From: Pseudomonas lurida
Lineage (GTDB): Bacteria > Pseudomonadota > Gammaproteobacteria > Pseudomonadales > Pseudomonadaceae
Direction: 5' to 3'
DNA: 64,000 bases
NCBI RefSeq assembly: GCF_013522705.1
Contig: NZ_JAAMRE010000004.1
Location: forward strand, 221,000-284,999
The position numbers and the translations under genes are program-made. The notes beneath the pieces were generated by a model. The model was not told where the DNA came from. It saw only the letters and a list, made by a program, of their open reading frames with translations, and made no database searches. Below are positions 42,726 to 53,400 of the stretch, one piece after another (the stretch's first letter is position 1; each line of letters begins with the position of its first letter).

Positions 42726-44207
42726 CTAAGCCGGTTTCTTCAGTAACTGCTGCAGGGTTTTGGTCACGCCGTTATCGCGCAAGCTGACAAAACACCGCTC
42801 AAACGCTGCCACAAACGCAGGCGAATTGGGAATAGCCGCGCCGAAAATCTCTTCCACCCCCAGCAGGCGCCGGCTGATCAGCGCATCGTCAGTCACCAGG
42901 CTCTGACAGAACGCCGCACGTGGATCGGGAATGTTGTAGCGCACGCCGTTCTCATCCACACCTTTGAGATACAGGGCCCAGGCGGCCACCACCAATGCCG
43001 CGCGCTCGGTCTCGCGGCCATCGGCAATCAAGCGGTTGATGGTCGGCACGGTGAACTTGGGAAACTTCGACGAACCATCCGAACACACCCGTTCCAACTG
43101 GTCGGCGATGGCCTGGTTGGAGAAGCGATCGACCAGGGTCTGCTTGTACTCGGTCAGATCGATGCCTGGCACCGGCGCGAGATTCGGCGTGACGTCCAGG
43201 TCCATATAGGCGCGCATATAGGCCACGAATAACGGGTCGTTCATGGTTTCGTGGACAAACCGATAGCCCTTGAGAAAACCCAAATAGGTCAGGGCCAGGT
43301 GGCTGCCGTTGAGCAGGCCGATCTTCATTTCTTCGTACGGCGTGACGTCGTCGGTGAACTGCACGCCGACTTTTTCCCAGGCCGGTCGGCCATTGACGAA
43401 TTTGTCTTCCAGCACCCATTGCACAAACGGCTCGCACACCACCGGCCACGCATCGTCGATAGCGTGTTCGTCGTGCAGTTGCAGACGGTGCGCGGTGCTG
43501 GTCATGGGTGTGATGCGATCAACCATGGCGTTCGGGAAGCTTACGTTGGCAGCGATCCAGTCATGCAGTTCGGTATCGCGCAGGGCGGCGAAGGCCAGCA
43601 GCGCCTTGCGGGTGACGGCGCCGTTGTGCGGCAGGTTATCGCAGGACATCACGGTAAACGCCGGGATGCCGGCGGCACGCCGCTGAGTGAGTGCGGAGCA
43701 GATAAACCCGAACACGGTTTTCGGCGCGGCGGGATGCGCCAGGTCGTGCTGGATCTGCGGCAGATGGGCCATGAACTCGCCGCTGCTGTCGTCGATGCAG
43801 TAGCCGCCTTCGGTGATGGTCAGCGAAACGATGCGAATCGCGGGCTCGGCCAGTTTGTCGATCAGCGCCTGGGGGCTGTCTTCAGCCAGCAGCATGTCGC
43901 TGATCGAACCGATCACGCGCACTTCGGTGTCGTCGGTGTCGCCCAGCTCATACAGGGTGAACAGGTAATCCTGGCCGGCCAGGTCGTCGCGGGCCCTGCG
44001 GTCCTCGGCGCGCAGGCCGACGCCGCAGATGCTCCAGTCCAGGCCTTCGCCGGTGTTCATCAGCGCATCGGTGTAGTACGCCTGGTGCGCGCGATGAAAG
44101 CCGCCGACGCCGATATGGGCGATGCCCTGGGAGGTGCTGGCGATGGCGTAGGCCGGCACTCGGACTTCCGGCGCCAGCTGGGTGAGGTTCTGTTTATTCA
44201 GCTTCAT
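42726..44207 (-). CDS. mtlD: Mannitol 2-dehydrogenase MtlD
   Basis: 493 aa, long-chain polyol dehydrogenase. NAD-site motif HIGVGGFHRAHQ (residues 31-42). The catalytic residues of the P. fluorescens enzyme fall at exactly the published numbers: Lys295, Asn300 and His303 in MKIGLLNGSHLAL, plus Asn191 and Asp230. It oxidises D-mannitol to fructose and D-arabitol to xylulose with NAD+. It lies 18 bases after mtlK. Confidence 0.95.
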   Translation of the reverse strand: MKLNKQNLTQLAPEVRVPAYAIASTSQGIAHIGVGGFHRAHQAYYTDALMNTGEGLDWSICGVGLRAEDRRARDDLAGQDYLFTLYELGDTDDTEVRVIGSISDMLLAEDSPQALIDKLAEPAIRIVSLTITEGGYCIDDSSGEFMAHLPQIQHDLAHPAAPKTVFGFICSALTQRRAAGIPAFTVMSCDNLPHNGAVTRKALLAFAALRDTELHDWIAANVSFPNAMVDRITPMTSTAHRLQLHDEHAIDDAWPVVCEPFVQWVLEDKFVNGRPAWEKVGVQFTDDVTPYEEMKIGLLNGSHLALTYLGFLKGYRFVHETMNDPLFVAYMRAYMDLDVTPNLAPVPGIDLTEYKQTLVDRFSNQAIADQLERVCSDGSSKFPKFTVPTINRLIADGRETERAALVVAAWALYLKGVDENGVRYNIPDPRAAFCQSLVTDDALISRRLLGVEEIFGAAIPNSPAFVAAFERCFVSLRDNGVTKTLQQLLKKPA

Positions 44208-44225
44208 AGCGTAATACTCGCGAAA

Positions 44226-45329
<1,104 letters not shown>

Positions 45330-45351
45330 GATGGGCCTCCGCTAGGAATTA

Positions 45352-46182
45352 TTATTTAACCGCGCCGAAGGACAGGCCGCGCACCAGCTGTTTCTGGCTG
45401 ATCCAGCCAAAGATCAGGATCGGCGCGCAGGCCAGGGTCGAGACGGCGGACAATTTGGCCCAGAACAAGCCTTCGGGGCTGGAGTAAGAGGCGATCAGGG
45501 CGGTCAATGGCGCAGCATTCGATGAGGTCAGGTTCAACGACCAGAACGCTTCGTTCCAGCACAGGATCAGCGACAGCAGCACGGTGGACGCCAGGCCGCC
45601 CTTGGCGATCGGCAGCAGCACGCGGACCATCTCCTGCCACAGGGTTGCGCCGTCCAGGCGCGCGGCTTCGAGGATGTCCTTGGGAATGTCTTTGAAGTAG
45701 GTGTACACCATCCACACTACGATCGGCAGGTTGATCAGGGTGTAGATCACGATCAGCGCCAGGCGCGTGTCCAACAGGCCGAAACTCTTGGCCAGCAGGT
45801 AGATCGGCATCAGCACGCCCACCGGTGGCAGCATCTTGGTGGACAGCATCCACAGCAACGTGCGCTTGGTGCGCTGGGTTTCGTAGAACGCCATGGAGTA
45901 GGCCGCCGGCACCGAGATCAGCAGGCACAGCGCGGTGGCGCTGAAGGAAATCAACACCGAGTTCCACGCGTAGCTGAAGTAGTTGCTGCGCTCGTTGATG
46001 TGCAGGTAGTTCTCCAGGGTCGGCGTGAAGATGAACTGCGGCGGCGTGGCGAAGGCGTCGATTTCGGTCTTGAAGCTGGTGAGCACCATCCAGAAGATCG
46101 GGAAGAAAATCACGATCGCGATGGCCCAGGCCAGCGTGCCGAGCAGCAGGCTTTGCAGGCGACGGGATTGTTGAAGCGTCAT
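45352..46182 (-). CDS. mtlG: Polyol ABC transporter permease MtlG
   Basis: 276 aa, six membrane segments, MalG type. The EAA loop contacting the ATPase is EAARLDGATLWQEMVRVLLPIAKGG (core EAARLDGA, near residue 180). Ten bases after mtlF and 22 before mtlK. Confidence 0.93.
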   Translation of the reverse strand: MTLQQSRRLQSLLLGTLAWAIAIVIFFPIFWMVLTSFKTEIDAFATPPQFIFTPTLENYLHINERSNYFSYAWNSVLISFSATALCLLISVPAAYSMAFYETQRTKRTLLWMLSTKMLPPVGVLMPIYLLAKSFGLLDTRLALIVIYTLINLPIVVWMVYTYFKDIPKDILEAARLDGATLWQEMVRVLLPIAKGGLASTVLLSLILCWNEAFWSLNLTSSNAAPLTALIASYSSPEGLFWAKLSAVSTLACAPILIFGWISQKQLVRGLSFGAVK

Positions 46183-46192
46183 GGCGCGGCCC

Positions 46193-47083
46193 TCAAGGCT
46201 TGTCAGTCAGGTTTTTGCCGATCATCCGCACCAGGATGATCGCCGCGATATTGGCGATGACCACGGCGATCAAGCCGCCGGCCGAGGCCATGCCCACGTC
46301 GAACTGCACCAGCGCCTGGTTGTAGATCAGGTAGGCGAGGTTGGTCGAGGCGTAGCCCGGACCACCGTTGGTGGTGGTGAAGATTTCAGCGAACACCGAG
46401 AGCAGGAAAATGGTCTCGATCATCACCACCACGGCAATCGGACGCGCCAGGTGCGGCAGGGTCAGGTGCCAGAAAATCGCGATGGCGCCGGCACCGTCCA
46501 GGCGCGCGGCTTCCTTTTGTTCCTGATCGAGGGACTGCATGGCGGTCATCAGCAGCAGGATTGCGAAGGGCAGCCATTGCCACGACACAATGATGATGAT
46601 CGACAGCAGCGGGTAATGCGCCAGCCAGTCCACCGGCTCGGCGCCGAACAGTTTCCACACGGCGGCGAGCACCCCCGACACCGGGTGGAAAATCAGGTTT
46701 TTCCAGATCAGCGCGCCGACCGTGGGCATGATGAAAAACGGTGAAATCAGCAGCACCCGCACCAGGCCGCGACCGAAGAACTCACTGGCCTCCAGCAGCG
46801 CACTGATCAACACGCCGAACACCACGCTGATCAACAGCACGCTGCCGACCAGCAACAACGTGTTGGTGGCGCCGGGCAGGAAGCCGGAGTCGGTGATGAA
46901 ATAGGTGAAGTTTTCCAGCCCGACGAATTCGTTCTCGCCGGGGTAGAGCAGGTTGTAGCGGATCAGCGAAAAGTACAGGGTCATGCCCAGCGGCACGATC
47001 ATCCACAGCAGCAAGAGGGCCACCGAGGGGCTGACGAGAAACCAGCCGGGGTTGGCCAGGCGGTTTTTGGCAGGTGTTTTCAT
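46193..47083 (-). CDS. mtlF: Polyol ABC transporter permease MtlF
   Basis: 296 aa from the ATG at 47083; a TTG three codons upstream is less likely. Six membrane segments, MalF type without the large extra loop. EAA loop EAARLDGAGAIAIFWHLTLP (near residue 190). Pairs with MtlG in the membrane. Confidence 0.93.
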   Translation of the reverse strand: MKTPAKNRLANPGWFLVSPSVALLLLWMIVPLGMTLYFSLIRYNLLYPGENEFVGLENFTYFITDSGFLPGATNTLLLVGSVLLISVVFGVLISALLEASEFFGRGLVRVLLISPFFIMPTVGALIWKNLIFHPVSGVLAAVWKLFGAEPVDWLAHYPLLSIIIIVSWQWLPFAILLLMTAMQSLDQEQKEAARLDGAGAIAIFWHLTLPHLARPIAVVVMIETIFLLSVFAEIFTTTNGGPGYASTNLAYLIYNQALVQFDVGMASAGGLIAVVIANIAAIILVRMIGKNLTDKP

Positions 47084-47130
47084 GGTAATCAAGGCCAGTG
47101 CGGAGCAAGGATCGGAGTGCGGTCAATGCA

Positions 47131-47163
47131 GGAGGGGCAAGCCCCCTCCCACAGTTGACTGTG
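47131..47163. repeat. REP-like palindrome and second dyad between mtlE and mtlF
   Basis: GGAGGGG-CAAGC-CCCCTCC (47131-47149) is followed at once by CACAGT-TG-ACTGTG (47150-47163). Two adjacent hairpins in the gap between the binding-protein gene and the permease genes; such structures often keep binding-protein mRNA in excess. Confidence 0.65.
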
Positions 47164-47175
47164 GTGAGGCTCAGG

Positions 47176-48486
47176 TTATTTGGGGTAACCGGCCCGCTTC
47201 ATTTCCCGCTCGGTGGTGGTCTGCGCCGCAGTCAATGCTGCATCAACCGTCTGCTGACCGGTCAGCGCACCGGAGAAGAACTTACCGACCTGGGTACCGA
47301 TCGCCTGAAACTCGGGAATGGTCACCAACTGGATCCCGATATACGGCACCGGCTTGAGCGTCGGCTTGGTCGGATCGGCGACTTTCAACGATTCCAGCGT
47401 GACCTTGGCGAACGGCGCAGCCTTCATGTACTCATCGCTGTAGGTCGACTTGCGCGTACCTGGCGGTACGTTGGCAATGCCGTCGGTCTTGGCCACCAAC
47501 TGGCTGTATTCCTTGGATGTCGCCCAACTGGTGAACACCTTGGCGGCGTCTTTGGCCTTGGAACTGGTCGGGATCGCCAGGCTCCAGGAGTACAGCCACG
47601 AGGTGCCCTTATCGGTGGTTTCATGGGGCGCGAAAGTGAAGCCGACGTGCTCGGACACTTTGCTTTGGCTCTTGTCGGTGACGAACGAGCCGGCGACGCT
47701 GGCATCCACCCAGATCGCACACTTGCCGCTGTTGAACAGCGCCAGGTTTTCGTTGAAACCGTTGCTGGAAGCCCCTGGCGGGCCGGATTTCTTCATGTTG
47801 TCGACGTAGAAGTTCAGCGCGTTCTTCCATTCCGGGCCATTGAATTCAGGCTGCCATTTTTCATCGAACCAGCGCGCACCGTAGCCATTGGCCAGGGTGG
47901 TGATCAGTGCCATGTTCTCGCCCCAACCGGCTTTGCCGCGCAGGCACAGGCCGTATTGCTCTTTGCTCTTGTCGGTGAGTTTGCCGGCGAATTCGCCGAT
48001 CTGGCTCCAGGTCGGGTGCTCGGGCATGGTCAGCCCGGCGTCCTTGAACAGGTCGGTGCGGTAGTAGGTGATCGAGCTTTCGGCGTAGAACGGCAGGGCA
48101 TACAGCGAACCCTTGACAGACAACCCGTCACGCACCGAAGGGAACACATCGTCCAGGTCGTAGGACGCCGGCAAGTCCTTCATCGGCTCCAGCCAGCCCT
48201 TGGCGCCCCAGAGTGCGGCTTCGTACATGCCGATGGTCAACACATCGAACTGCCCGCCCTGGGTGGCAATGTCGGTAGTCAGGCGCTGGCGCAGCACGTT
48301 TTCTTCGAGCACCACCCAGTTCAGCTTGATTTCCGGATGCTCGGCTTCGAACGTTTTCGAGAGCTTCTGCATGCGGATCATGTCGCTGTTATTGACGGTG
48401 GCAATGGTCAGGGTCTGCGCGCCGAAGCTGACGGCGCTGAGGGTCATGCAGGTGGAGACAAGCAGTGCTTTTGCTGTGAACTTCAT
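47176..48486 (-). CDS. mtlE: Polyol ABC transporter substrate-binding protein MtlE
   Basis: 436 aa from the ATG at 48486 (GGAG upstream; another ATG at 48498 is less likely). Sec signal peptide MKFTAKALLVSTCMTLSAVSFGA, cleaved near residue 23-25. Extracellular solute-binding family 1. It delivers mannitol, glucitol or arabitol to MtlFGK. First structural gene of the operon; 455 bases of control and repeat DNA precede it. Confidence 0.93.
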   Translation of the reverse strand: MKFTAKALLVSTCMTLSAVSFGAQTLTIATVNNSDMIRMQKLSKTFEAEHPEIKLNWVVLEENVLRQRLTTDIATQGGQFDVLTIGMYEAALWGAKGWLEPMKDLPASYDLDDVFPSVRDGLSVKGSLYALPFYAESSITYYRTDLFKDAGLTMPEHPTWSQIGEFAGKLTDKSKEQYGLCLRGKAGWGENMALITTLANGYGARWFDEKWQPEFNGPEWKNALNFYVDNMKKSGPPGASSNGFNENLALFNSGKCAIWVDASVAGSFVTDKSQSKVSEHVGFTFAPHETTDKGTSWLYSWSLAIPTSSKAKDAAKVFTSWATSKEYSQLVAKTDGIANVPPGTRKSTYSDEYMKAAPFAKVTLESLKVADPTKPTLKPVPYIGIQLVTIPEFQAIGTQVGKFFSGALTGQQTVDAALTAAQTTTEREMKRAGYPK

Positions 48487-48648
48487 CGCGCACTCCATTT
48501 CCGCGCCCTGGGGGCTGCAGAAGGACAGTTATTGTTGTTGTGTCTTCCTACAGGGAGTCAGGAAGAGTGTGCGTTGATTACAGCCTTCAATTGGCGGTGT
48601 GACAAATCCTTGGGAACACTGGGACTGATACTTTTTTGCACTCAACAA

Positions 48649-48748
48649 GATCGTTCCCACGCTCCGCGTGGTAATGCCGCCCGTGACGCTCTGCGTCCCT
48701 GGTGACGCAGAGCGTCACGGTATGCATGCCCACGCGGAGTGAACGATC
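48649..48748. repeat. 100-base palindromic element 1 in the mtlR-mtlE gap
   Basis: Starts GATCGTTCCCACGCTCCGCG and ends CACGCGGAGTGAACGATC, near-complementary ends. A strong inner hairpin is formed by GTGACGCTCTGCGTC and GACGCAGAGCGTCAC. A dispersed repeat type common in fluorescent pseudomonads. Confidence 0.75.
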
Positions 48749-48760
48749 TGTGTCGTGTTT

Positions 48761-48897
48761 GATCGTTCCCACGCTCTGCGTGGTAACGCCTCCTGGGACG
48801 CTCCGCGTCCCGCCCAGCGCCGCAAGCTCAGGCTACTGCGCGCAGGCGACGCGGAGCGTCACGGGCTGCATTCTCACGCGGGAGCGTGGGAACGATC
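48761..48897. repeat. 137-base palindromic element 2 in the mtlR-mtlE gap
   Basis: Starts GATCGTTCCCACGCTCTGCG and ends GGAGCGTGGGAACGATC; related to element 1, 12 bases away, same ends with a different middle (GGGACGCTCCGCGTCCC hairpin). With element 1 it fills most of the 48487-48941 gene-free stretch; the remaining bases next to mtlE (48487-48648) must hold the mtlE promoter. Confidence 0.75.
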
Positions 48898-48941
48898 AGT
48901 GCAGTACTTAACCTTTAATATCAGCCAGTGAACGGTCACCC

Positions 48942-49847
48942 TCAGGCCAGGTTCTGCTCGGTCAAGCGTTGTACCGCCAGTCGCCGGTAATGGGACGGGG
49001 TCATGCCCTTGAGCTGTTGAAAGCGTCGGTTGAAGTTGGAGATGTTATTGAAGCCGGACTCAAAGCACACATCCGTCACGGCCTTATCGCCATCGGCCAG
49101 CAGCTCGCAGGACTTGCTGATGCGCAGCCGATTGACGAATTCGATAAACGTACGCCCGGTGGCCTGTTTGAACACGCGGGAAAAGTAGGTGGGTTTCATG
49201 CCCAGGTGCTCGGCGACTTCTTCGAGCGGCAACTCCCGTGCGTAGTGGGCGAAAATGTAGTCCACCGCGCGGTTGGTGCGGTCGATGCTGTGTTCGTCGG
49301 CCGTTTGCGGTGCGGTCACGCCGGACAGCAGTTGGTAGTCGTCACACGCGCTCAATACGTCCAACAGGATAAAGAAATGCCCCAGGCGCGCCATGCCCTG
49401 GGCGTCCTCGATGCGCTGCATCAAGGCCATGGCCTGGGCGATGGTGTGCTTGCAGCGAAACTCAATACCCGACTGCGCGCGCTCCAGCAGCGGCGCGAGG
49501 TTTTTGAGTTCGGCGAAAATATGGCTGCCCTGTTCAAGCAGTTCATCGGTGAAGTTCACCAGCATGTCGCGCTTGGGCACCACTTCGTCTTCCTCCACCT
49601 GGCTGATCCAGTTGTGGGGCAGGTTGGGGCCGGTGAGGAACAGGCTCTCGGGGTAGAAGTTGCCGATATAGTCGCCGATAAACACTTTGCCGGAGCTGGC
49701 GACGATCAGGTGCAGTTCGTATTCCTTGTGGAAATGCCAGCGCACCAGCGGACAGGGGAAACCATGCTGGCGATAGATGATGGACAGACCGTTGTGATCG
49801 TCCATCAGCTCGTAGGAAGGGTCGGTGATGCGCGTTGCTCGGGTCAT
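48942..49847 (-). CDS. mtlR: AraC-family activator MtlR
   Basis: 301 aa, the length reported for P. fluorescens MtlR. N-terminal cupin sensor (LVRWHFHKEYELHLIV, about residues 34-49), C-terminal double HTH: LEEVAEHLGMKPTYFSRVFK and VTDVCFESGFNNISNFNRRF. It activates the mtl operon in response to polyols. Lies upstream of mtlE in the same direction; the two repeat elements in between suggest separate transcripts. Confidence 0.92.
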   Translation of the reverse strand: MTRATRITDPSYELMDDHNGLSIIYRQHGFPCPLVRWHFHKEYELHLIVASSGKVFIGDYIGNFYPESLFLTGPNLPHNWISQVEEDEVVPKRDMLVNFTDELLEQGSHIFAELKNLAPLLERAQSGIEFRCKHTIAQAMALMQRIEDAQGMARLGHFFILLDVLSACDDYQLLSGVTAPQTADEHSIDRTNRAVDYIFAHYARELPLEEVAEHLGMKPTYFSRVFKQATGRTFIEFVNRLRISKSCELLADGDKAVTDVCFESGFNNISNFNRRFQQLKGMTPSHYRRLAVQRLTEQNLA

Positions 49848-49918
49848 GCTGCCGTCGCTTTATTGTGGTCGCTGCGTAGGATAATGCCCCTTGTGCACCA
49901 CGTCGCCAACGTCTGTGA

Positions 49919-51208
49919 TTACACGTTGCGGTTTTTCGCCTCGATCCACTGTGCCATGTACTGAGTACTTTTATGCGCGTGGTGGCGCAGCATGCTGCCG
50001 GTGAAGTTGTCGCGGCGATGGGCCGCGAGGTGGTGGCGGCATTGTTGCAGGCATTCGATCAGTGCCGGGCCATGGACCGCCTGATCGTAACGGCGGGTAA
50101 TCAGGTTGCGGCCGTCGTTCTGCGCCCGATTCCAGCGCCCGCGGTCTTGATACAGGGCTACGGCAGCGATGGCCAGTGCATTGGCATCTGTGGCGATGGC
50201 TCCCGGCCATGGTTGCTCGTCGCCCATGGCTTCGGCGCCGATCGGCGTGGTCACGTTTGGCGTGCCACACAGCATGGCATCGACCAGCTTGCCCTTGATG
50301 CCCGCGCCAAAGCGCAGCGGCGCCAGGCAAATGCGCGCAGCGCTCATGACTTGCAGCGCATCTTCAGCCCAGTTCATGACATGAAAGCCCTGTGCCGGGT
50401 TGTGCAGGGCAGTGGCCTTGGGCGGGGTGTAGGAGCCATAAATATGCAACTGGGCGCCCGGCAGTTGCTGACGGATCAGCGGCCACAGGCTGTTCTTCAT
50501 CCATAGCACCGCGTCCCAGTTGGGGGCGTGGCGAAAGTTACCAATGCTGAGAAAGTGCGCGCGGTCTTCAAACGGCGTGAACGGCTCGCTCGGCGGCTCG
50601 AGCATCAGCGGGCACCAGTGGAGCAGGGCAGCCGGCACCTTGAACTGCTCGGTGAGCAGGCGGATTTCCACGTCGGAGATCATCAGGCTGATGTCGCATC
50701 GGTAGATCGCGGCAATTTCGCGCTTGGCCAGGTCGGTGTCGGCCATGTGCTGGAACTCCTCGGCGAGGGCCGGGGCGAACAGGTCGGCAAAGTCATCGCT
50801 GTCGGGCTCGGCCTTGAGGCGCGCTTTCAGGCGCTGATGGCGAGCGTCGCGCAGGCTCTGCAGGTCGGAAGTCTCGAGCACGCGCAGGGCGTTCGGGCAG
50901 TGCTTTTCGACGCGCCAGCCGAACTGCTCCTCCATCATGAAACGGTCGAACAGCACGATATCCGGGGCCAGTTCGCGGACAAAGTCATCGAAACTGCTGT
51001 TATTGAGCGCGATGGCGCATTCGGCGATGCCCAGCGCCGACAGGTCGGCCTTGTGCTCGCCGAGTGCGGCGGGGCTGCTGAAGGTGATGTCCCAACCTTG
51101 CGTCAGAAAAGTTTCGAGAATCTGCATCATATGCCCGCCCGCAGCCGAGGAGCGCGGCTCCGGCCAGACGTAACCAATGACCAGGACTCGGGTAGCAGGC
51201 GACTTCAT
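49919..51208 (-). CDS. Glycosyltransferase, GT-B fold (family 4-like)
   Basis: 429 aa from the ATG at 51208 (AAGGA eleven bases upstream); the open frame that continues further 5' runs antisense to tpx and is rejected. N-terminal Rossmann start RVLVIGYVWPEPRSSAAGGHM and the donor-site region LSIGNFRHAPNWDAV, HIYGSYTPPKA and LAPLRFGAGIKGKLVDAM (conserved GAGIKGK). No glycan operon surrounds it, so its acceptor is unknown; LPS, exopolysaccharide or protein are all possible. Followed on the same strand by mtlR after 71 bases. Confidence 0.82.
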   Translation of the reverse strand: MKSPATRVLVIGYVWPEPRSSAAGGHMMQILETFLTQGWDITFSSPAALGEHKADLSALGIAECAIALNNSSFDDFVRELAPDIVLFDRFMMEEQFGWRVEKHCPNALRVLETSDLQSLRDARHQRLKARLKAEPDSDDFADLFAPALAEEFQHMADTDLAKREIAAIYRCDISLMISDVEIRLLTEQFKVPAALLHWCPLMLEPPSEPFTPFEDRAHFLSIGNFRHAPNWDAVLWMKNSLWPLIRQQLPGAQLHIYGSYTPPKATALHNPAQGFHVMNWAEDALQVMSAARICLAPLRFGAGIKGKLVDAMLCGTPNVTTPIGAEAMGDEQPWPGAIATDANALAIAAVALYQDRGRWNRAQNDGRNLITRRYDQAVHGPALIECLQQCRHHLAAHRRDNFTGSMLRHHAHKSTQYMAQWIEAKNRNV

Positions 51209-51367
51209 CGACAACGGTTTCCTTGCAGGGCAGGGCGAAAGGCGCGCAATTAAACCACAACCGACGACATGACAATTTGTGTCCGGCGGTAGGTGGTCAC
51301 CGTACTTTGTGGTTAACTTCGGCCTCTCGAATTCGTTTAACCCAAACTCAGCATAAGGATTCTGTTC

Positions 51368-51868
51368 ATGGCTCAAGTCACCCTCAAAGGCAACCCCGTC
51401 CAGGTTGAAGGCGAACTGCCGCAAGTTGGCGCCAAGGCCCACGACTTCACCCTGACCGCCGGCGATCTGTCGGACGCAACCCTGGCGACCTTTGCCGGCA
51501 AGCGCAAAGTGCTGAACATCTTCCCAAGCGTCGACACCCCGACCTGCGCCACTTCGGTGCGCAAGTTCAACGCCCAGGCGAATGCACTGAACAACGCCGT
51601 GGTACTGTGCATCTCCACCGACCTGCCATTTGCCCAGGCGCGCTTCTGCGGCGCCGAAGGCCTGGAAAACGTCAAGAGCCTGTCGGATTTCCGTGATTCG
51701 GATTTCGCGGTTGATTACGGCGTGTCCATTGCTGACGGCCCGCTCAAAGGCCTGACCGCCCGCGCGGTCGTCGTGCTGGACGAGAACGACACCGTGCTGC
51801 ACAGCGAGCTGGTAGCGGAAATCGGCCAGGAGCCGAACTACGAAGCAGCCCTGGCTGTTTTGAAGTAA
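51368..51868 (+). CDS. tpx: Thiol peroxidase Tpx
   Basis: 166 aa, atypical 2-Cys peroxiredoxin. Peroxidatic Cys60 in [10 protein letters not shown] and resolving Cys94 in ARFCGAEG, spaced as in E. coli Tpx. Reduces H2O2 and alkyl hydroperoxides using thioredoxin. Own promoter in the 159 bases shared with the divergent glycosyltransferase, own terminator downstream. Confidence 0.95.
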   Translation: MAQVTLKGNPVQVEGELPQVGAKAHDFTLTAGDLSDATLATFAGKRKVLNIFPSVDTPTCATSVRKFNAQANALNNAVVLCISTDLPFAQARFCGAEGLENVKSLSDFRDSDFAVDYGVSIADGPLKGLTARAVVVLDENDTVLHSELVAEIGQEPNYEAALAVLK

Positions 51869-51920
51869 CTGTTTCGGCGCATTGCTGTCGCTTGGCGGTA
51901 ACACGCTTGATACATGATTG

Positions 51921-51949
51921 CGGCCTGGCCTAGTCCAGGCCGTTTTTAT
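51921..51949 (+). terminator. Intrinsic terminator of tpx
   Basis: CGGCCTGG pairs with CCAGGCCG around a 6-base loop and is followed by TTTTTATTT. Confidence 0.88.
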
Positions 51950-52101
51950 TTGCGCTTCAGGTGCTTAGCTCAAATAGCCGATGAACTGAGCTGCTGAAGT
52001 CAGATGTTGTAAGCCCAAGGTAAATAGCCGGTAAAGGCGCTTTTCTAAATGCGCCCCAGTGCTTATCTTTCAGCCTCCCAAAGAAGAAGCTCTCGCGCCC
52101 A

Positions 52102-53400
52102 ATGGTTGACCACTCAATGCAATCCTCCCCCCGTCGTTCCCGTCGCTGGCTGTTCGGCCTGCTCGTGTTGCTGGTTATCGCCGGCCTGTGCTGGAAATTC
52201 TGGCCAGGCGGCGCGGCCCATAAAGACGCACCGGCCGGGCACACCGGCAAAACCGGCATGGCGCGCCCGGGCTTCGGCGGCTCTACCGGCCCGGTGCCGG
52301 TGCGCGTGGCGCCGGCGGTGTTGGGGGAATTCCCGGTGTACTACAAGGCGCTGGGCACGGTCACGGCGCTCAACACCATCAACGTGCGCAGCCGTGTGGG
52401 CGGGGAGTTGGTAAAAATAGCCTTTGAAGAAGGGCAGATGGTCAAGGCCGGCGACCTACTCGCCGAGATCGACCCGCGCAGCTACCAGAACGCATTGCTC
52501 CAGGCCCAGGGCACGTTGCTGCAGAACCAGGCCCAGTTGAAGAACGCCCAGGTCGACGTGCAGCGCTATCGCGACCTGTATGCCCAGGACAGCATCGCCA
52601 AACAGACCCTGGACACCGCCGAAGCGCTGGTCCTGCAATACCAGGGCACGGTCAAGACCAACCAGGGCGCGGTGGACGACGCCAAGCTCAACCTCGAATT
52701 CACCAGGATCCGCGCGCCCATCAGTGGCCGCGTAGGCCTGCGACAGCTTGACGTGGGCAACCTGGTAGCGGCCAACGACACCACCGCGCTGGCTGTGATC
52801 ACCCAGACCCAGCCGATCAGCGTGGCCTTCACCCTGCCGGAAAATACCCTGGACACGGTCCTGGCCCGTTACCACGCCGGCAATAAGCTGCCCGTGGAAG
52901 CCTGGGACCGTGGCGACGCGAAGATTCAGGCCACCGGCGTGCTGCAAAGCCTGGATAACCAGATCGATGTCACCACCGGCACCCTGAAATTCAAGGCACG
53001 CTTCGATAACAAGGACCAGGCGCTGTTCCCCAACCAGTTCGTCAATGTGCACCTGCTGGCCGACACCTTGCACAACGTGGTGCTGGCACCCTCGGCGGCC
53101 ATTCAGTTCGGCAACAACGGCACCTTCGTCTACAAGCTTGATGGCGACAAGAAGGTCAAGGTCCAGCCGCTGGTAGTGGGCGACACCGACGGCGACAACA
53201 CCGTGATCAAGCAAGGCCTGGTCGCCGGCGACCGGGTGGTGCTGGAAGGCACCGACCGCCTCAAGGATGGCAGTGAGGTCGAAGTGGTCAATGACAGCAG
53301 CGAAGTACCGACCACGCCAACTCAACACCTGCAGGGCAAGCCCGCGGCCAAAGGGGAGACCGGCGACACCGCCGGCAAGGCGCAAAAGGTCGGTTCATGA
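52102..53400 (+). CDS. muxA: RND periplasmic adaptor MuxA (MdtA-like)
   Basis: 432 aa if read from the ATG at 52102; the ATG at 52117 ([11 protein letters not shown]) is equally plausible, and neither has a strong ribosome site. One N-terminal membrane anchor (about residues 17-36), then the membrane-fusion order: half lipoyl domain, coiled coil with [20 protein letters not shown], second half [16 protein letters not shown], beta-barrel and a charged C-tail. First gene of muxABC-opmB; its stop overlaps the muxB start (ATGA). Confidence 0.88.
   Translation: MVDHSMQSSPRRSRRWLFGLLVLLVIAGLCWKFWPGGAAHKDAPAGHTGKTGMARPGFGGSTGPVPVRVAPAVLGEFPVYYKALGTVTALNTINVRSRVGGELVKIAFEEGQMVKAGDLLAEIDPRSYQNALLQAQGTLLQNQAQLKNAQVDVQRYRDLYAQDSIAKQTLDTAEALVLQYQGTVKTNQGAVDDAKLNLEFTRIRAPISGRVGLRQLDVGNLVAANDTTALAVITQTQPISVAFTLPENTLDTVLARYHAGNKLPVEAWDRGDAKIQATGVLQSLDNQIDVTTGTLKFKARFDNKDQALFPNQFVNVHLLADTLHNVVLAPSAAIQFGNNGTFVYKLDGDKKVKVQPLVVGDTDGDNTVIKQGLVAGDRVVLEGTDRLKDGSEVEVVNDSSEVPTTPTQHLQGKPAAKGETGDTAGKAQKVGS

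Noticed and set aside
48649..48897. CRISPR array in the mtlR-mtlE gap
   Set aside because: The two repeats are palindromes of different length with no regular spacers; they match dispersed pseudomonad repeats.
51209..51904. N-terminal extension of the glycosyltransferase frame up to 51904
   Set aside because: It runs antisense through tpx, and the ATG at 51208 gives the proper GT-B start with a ribosome site.
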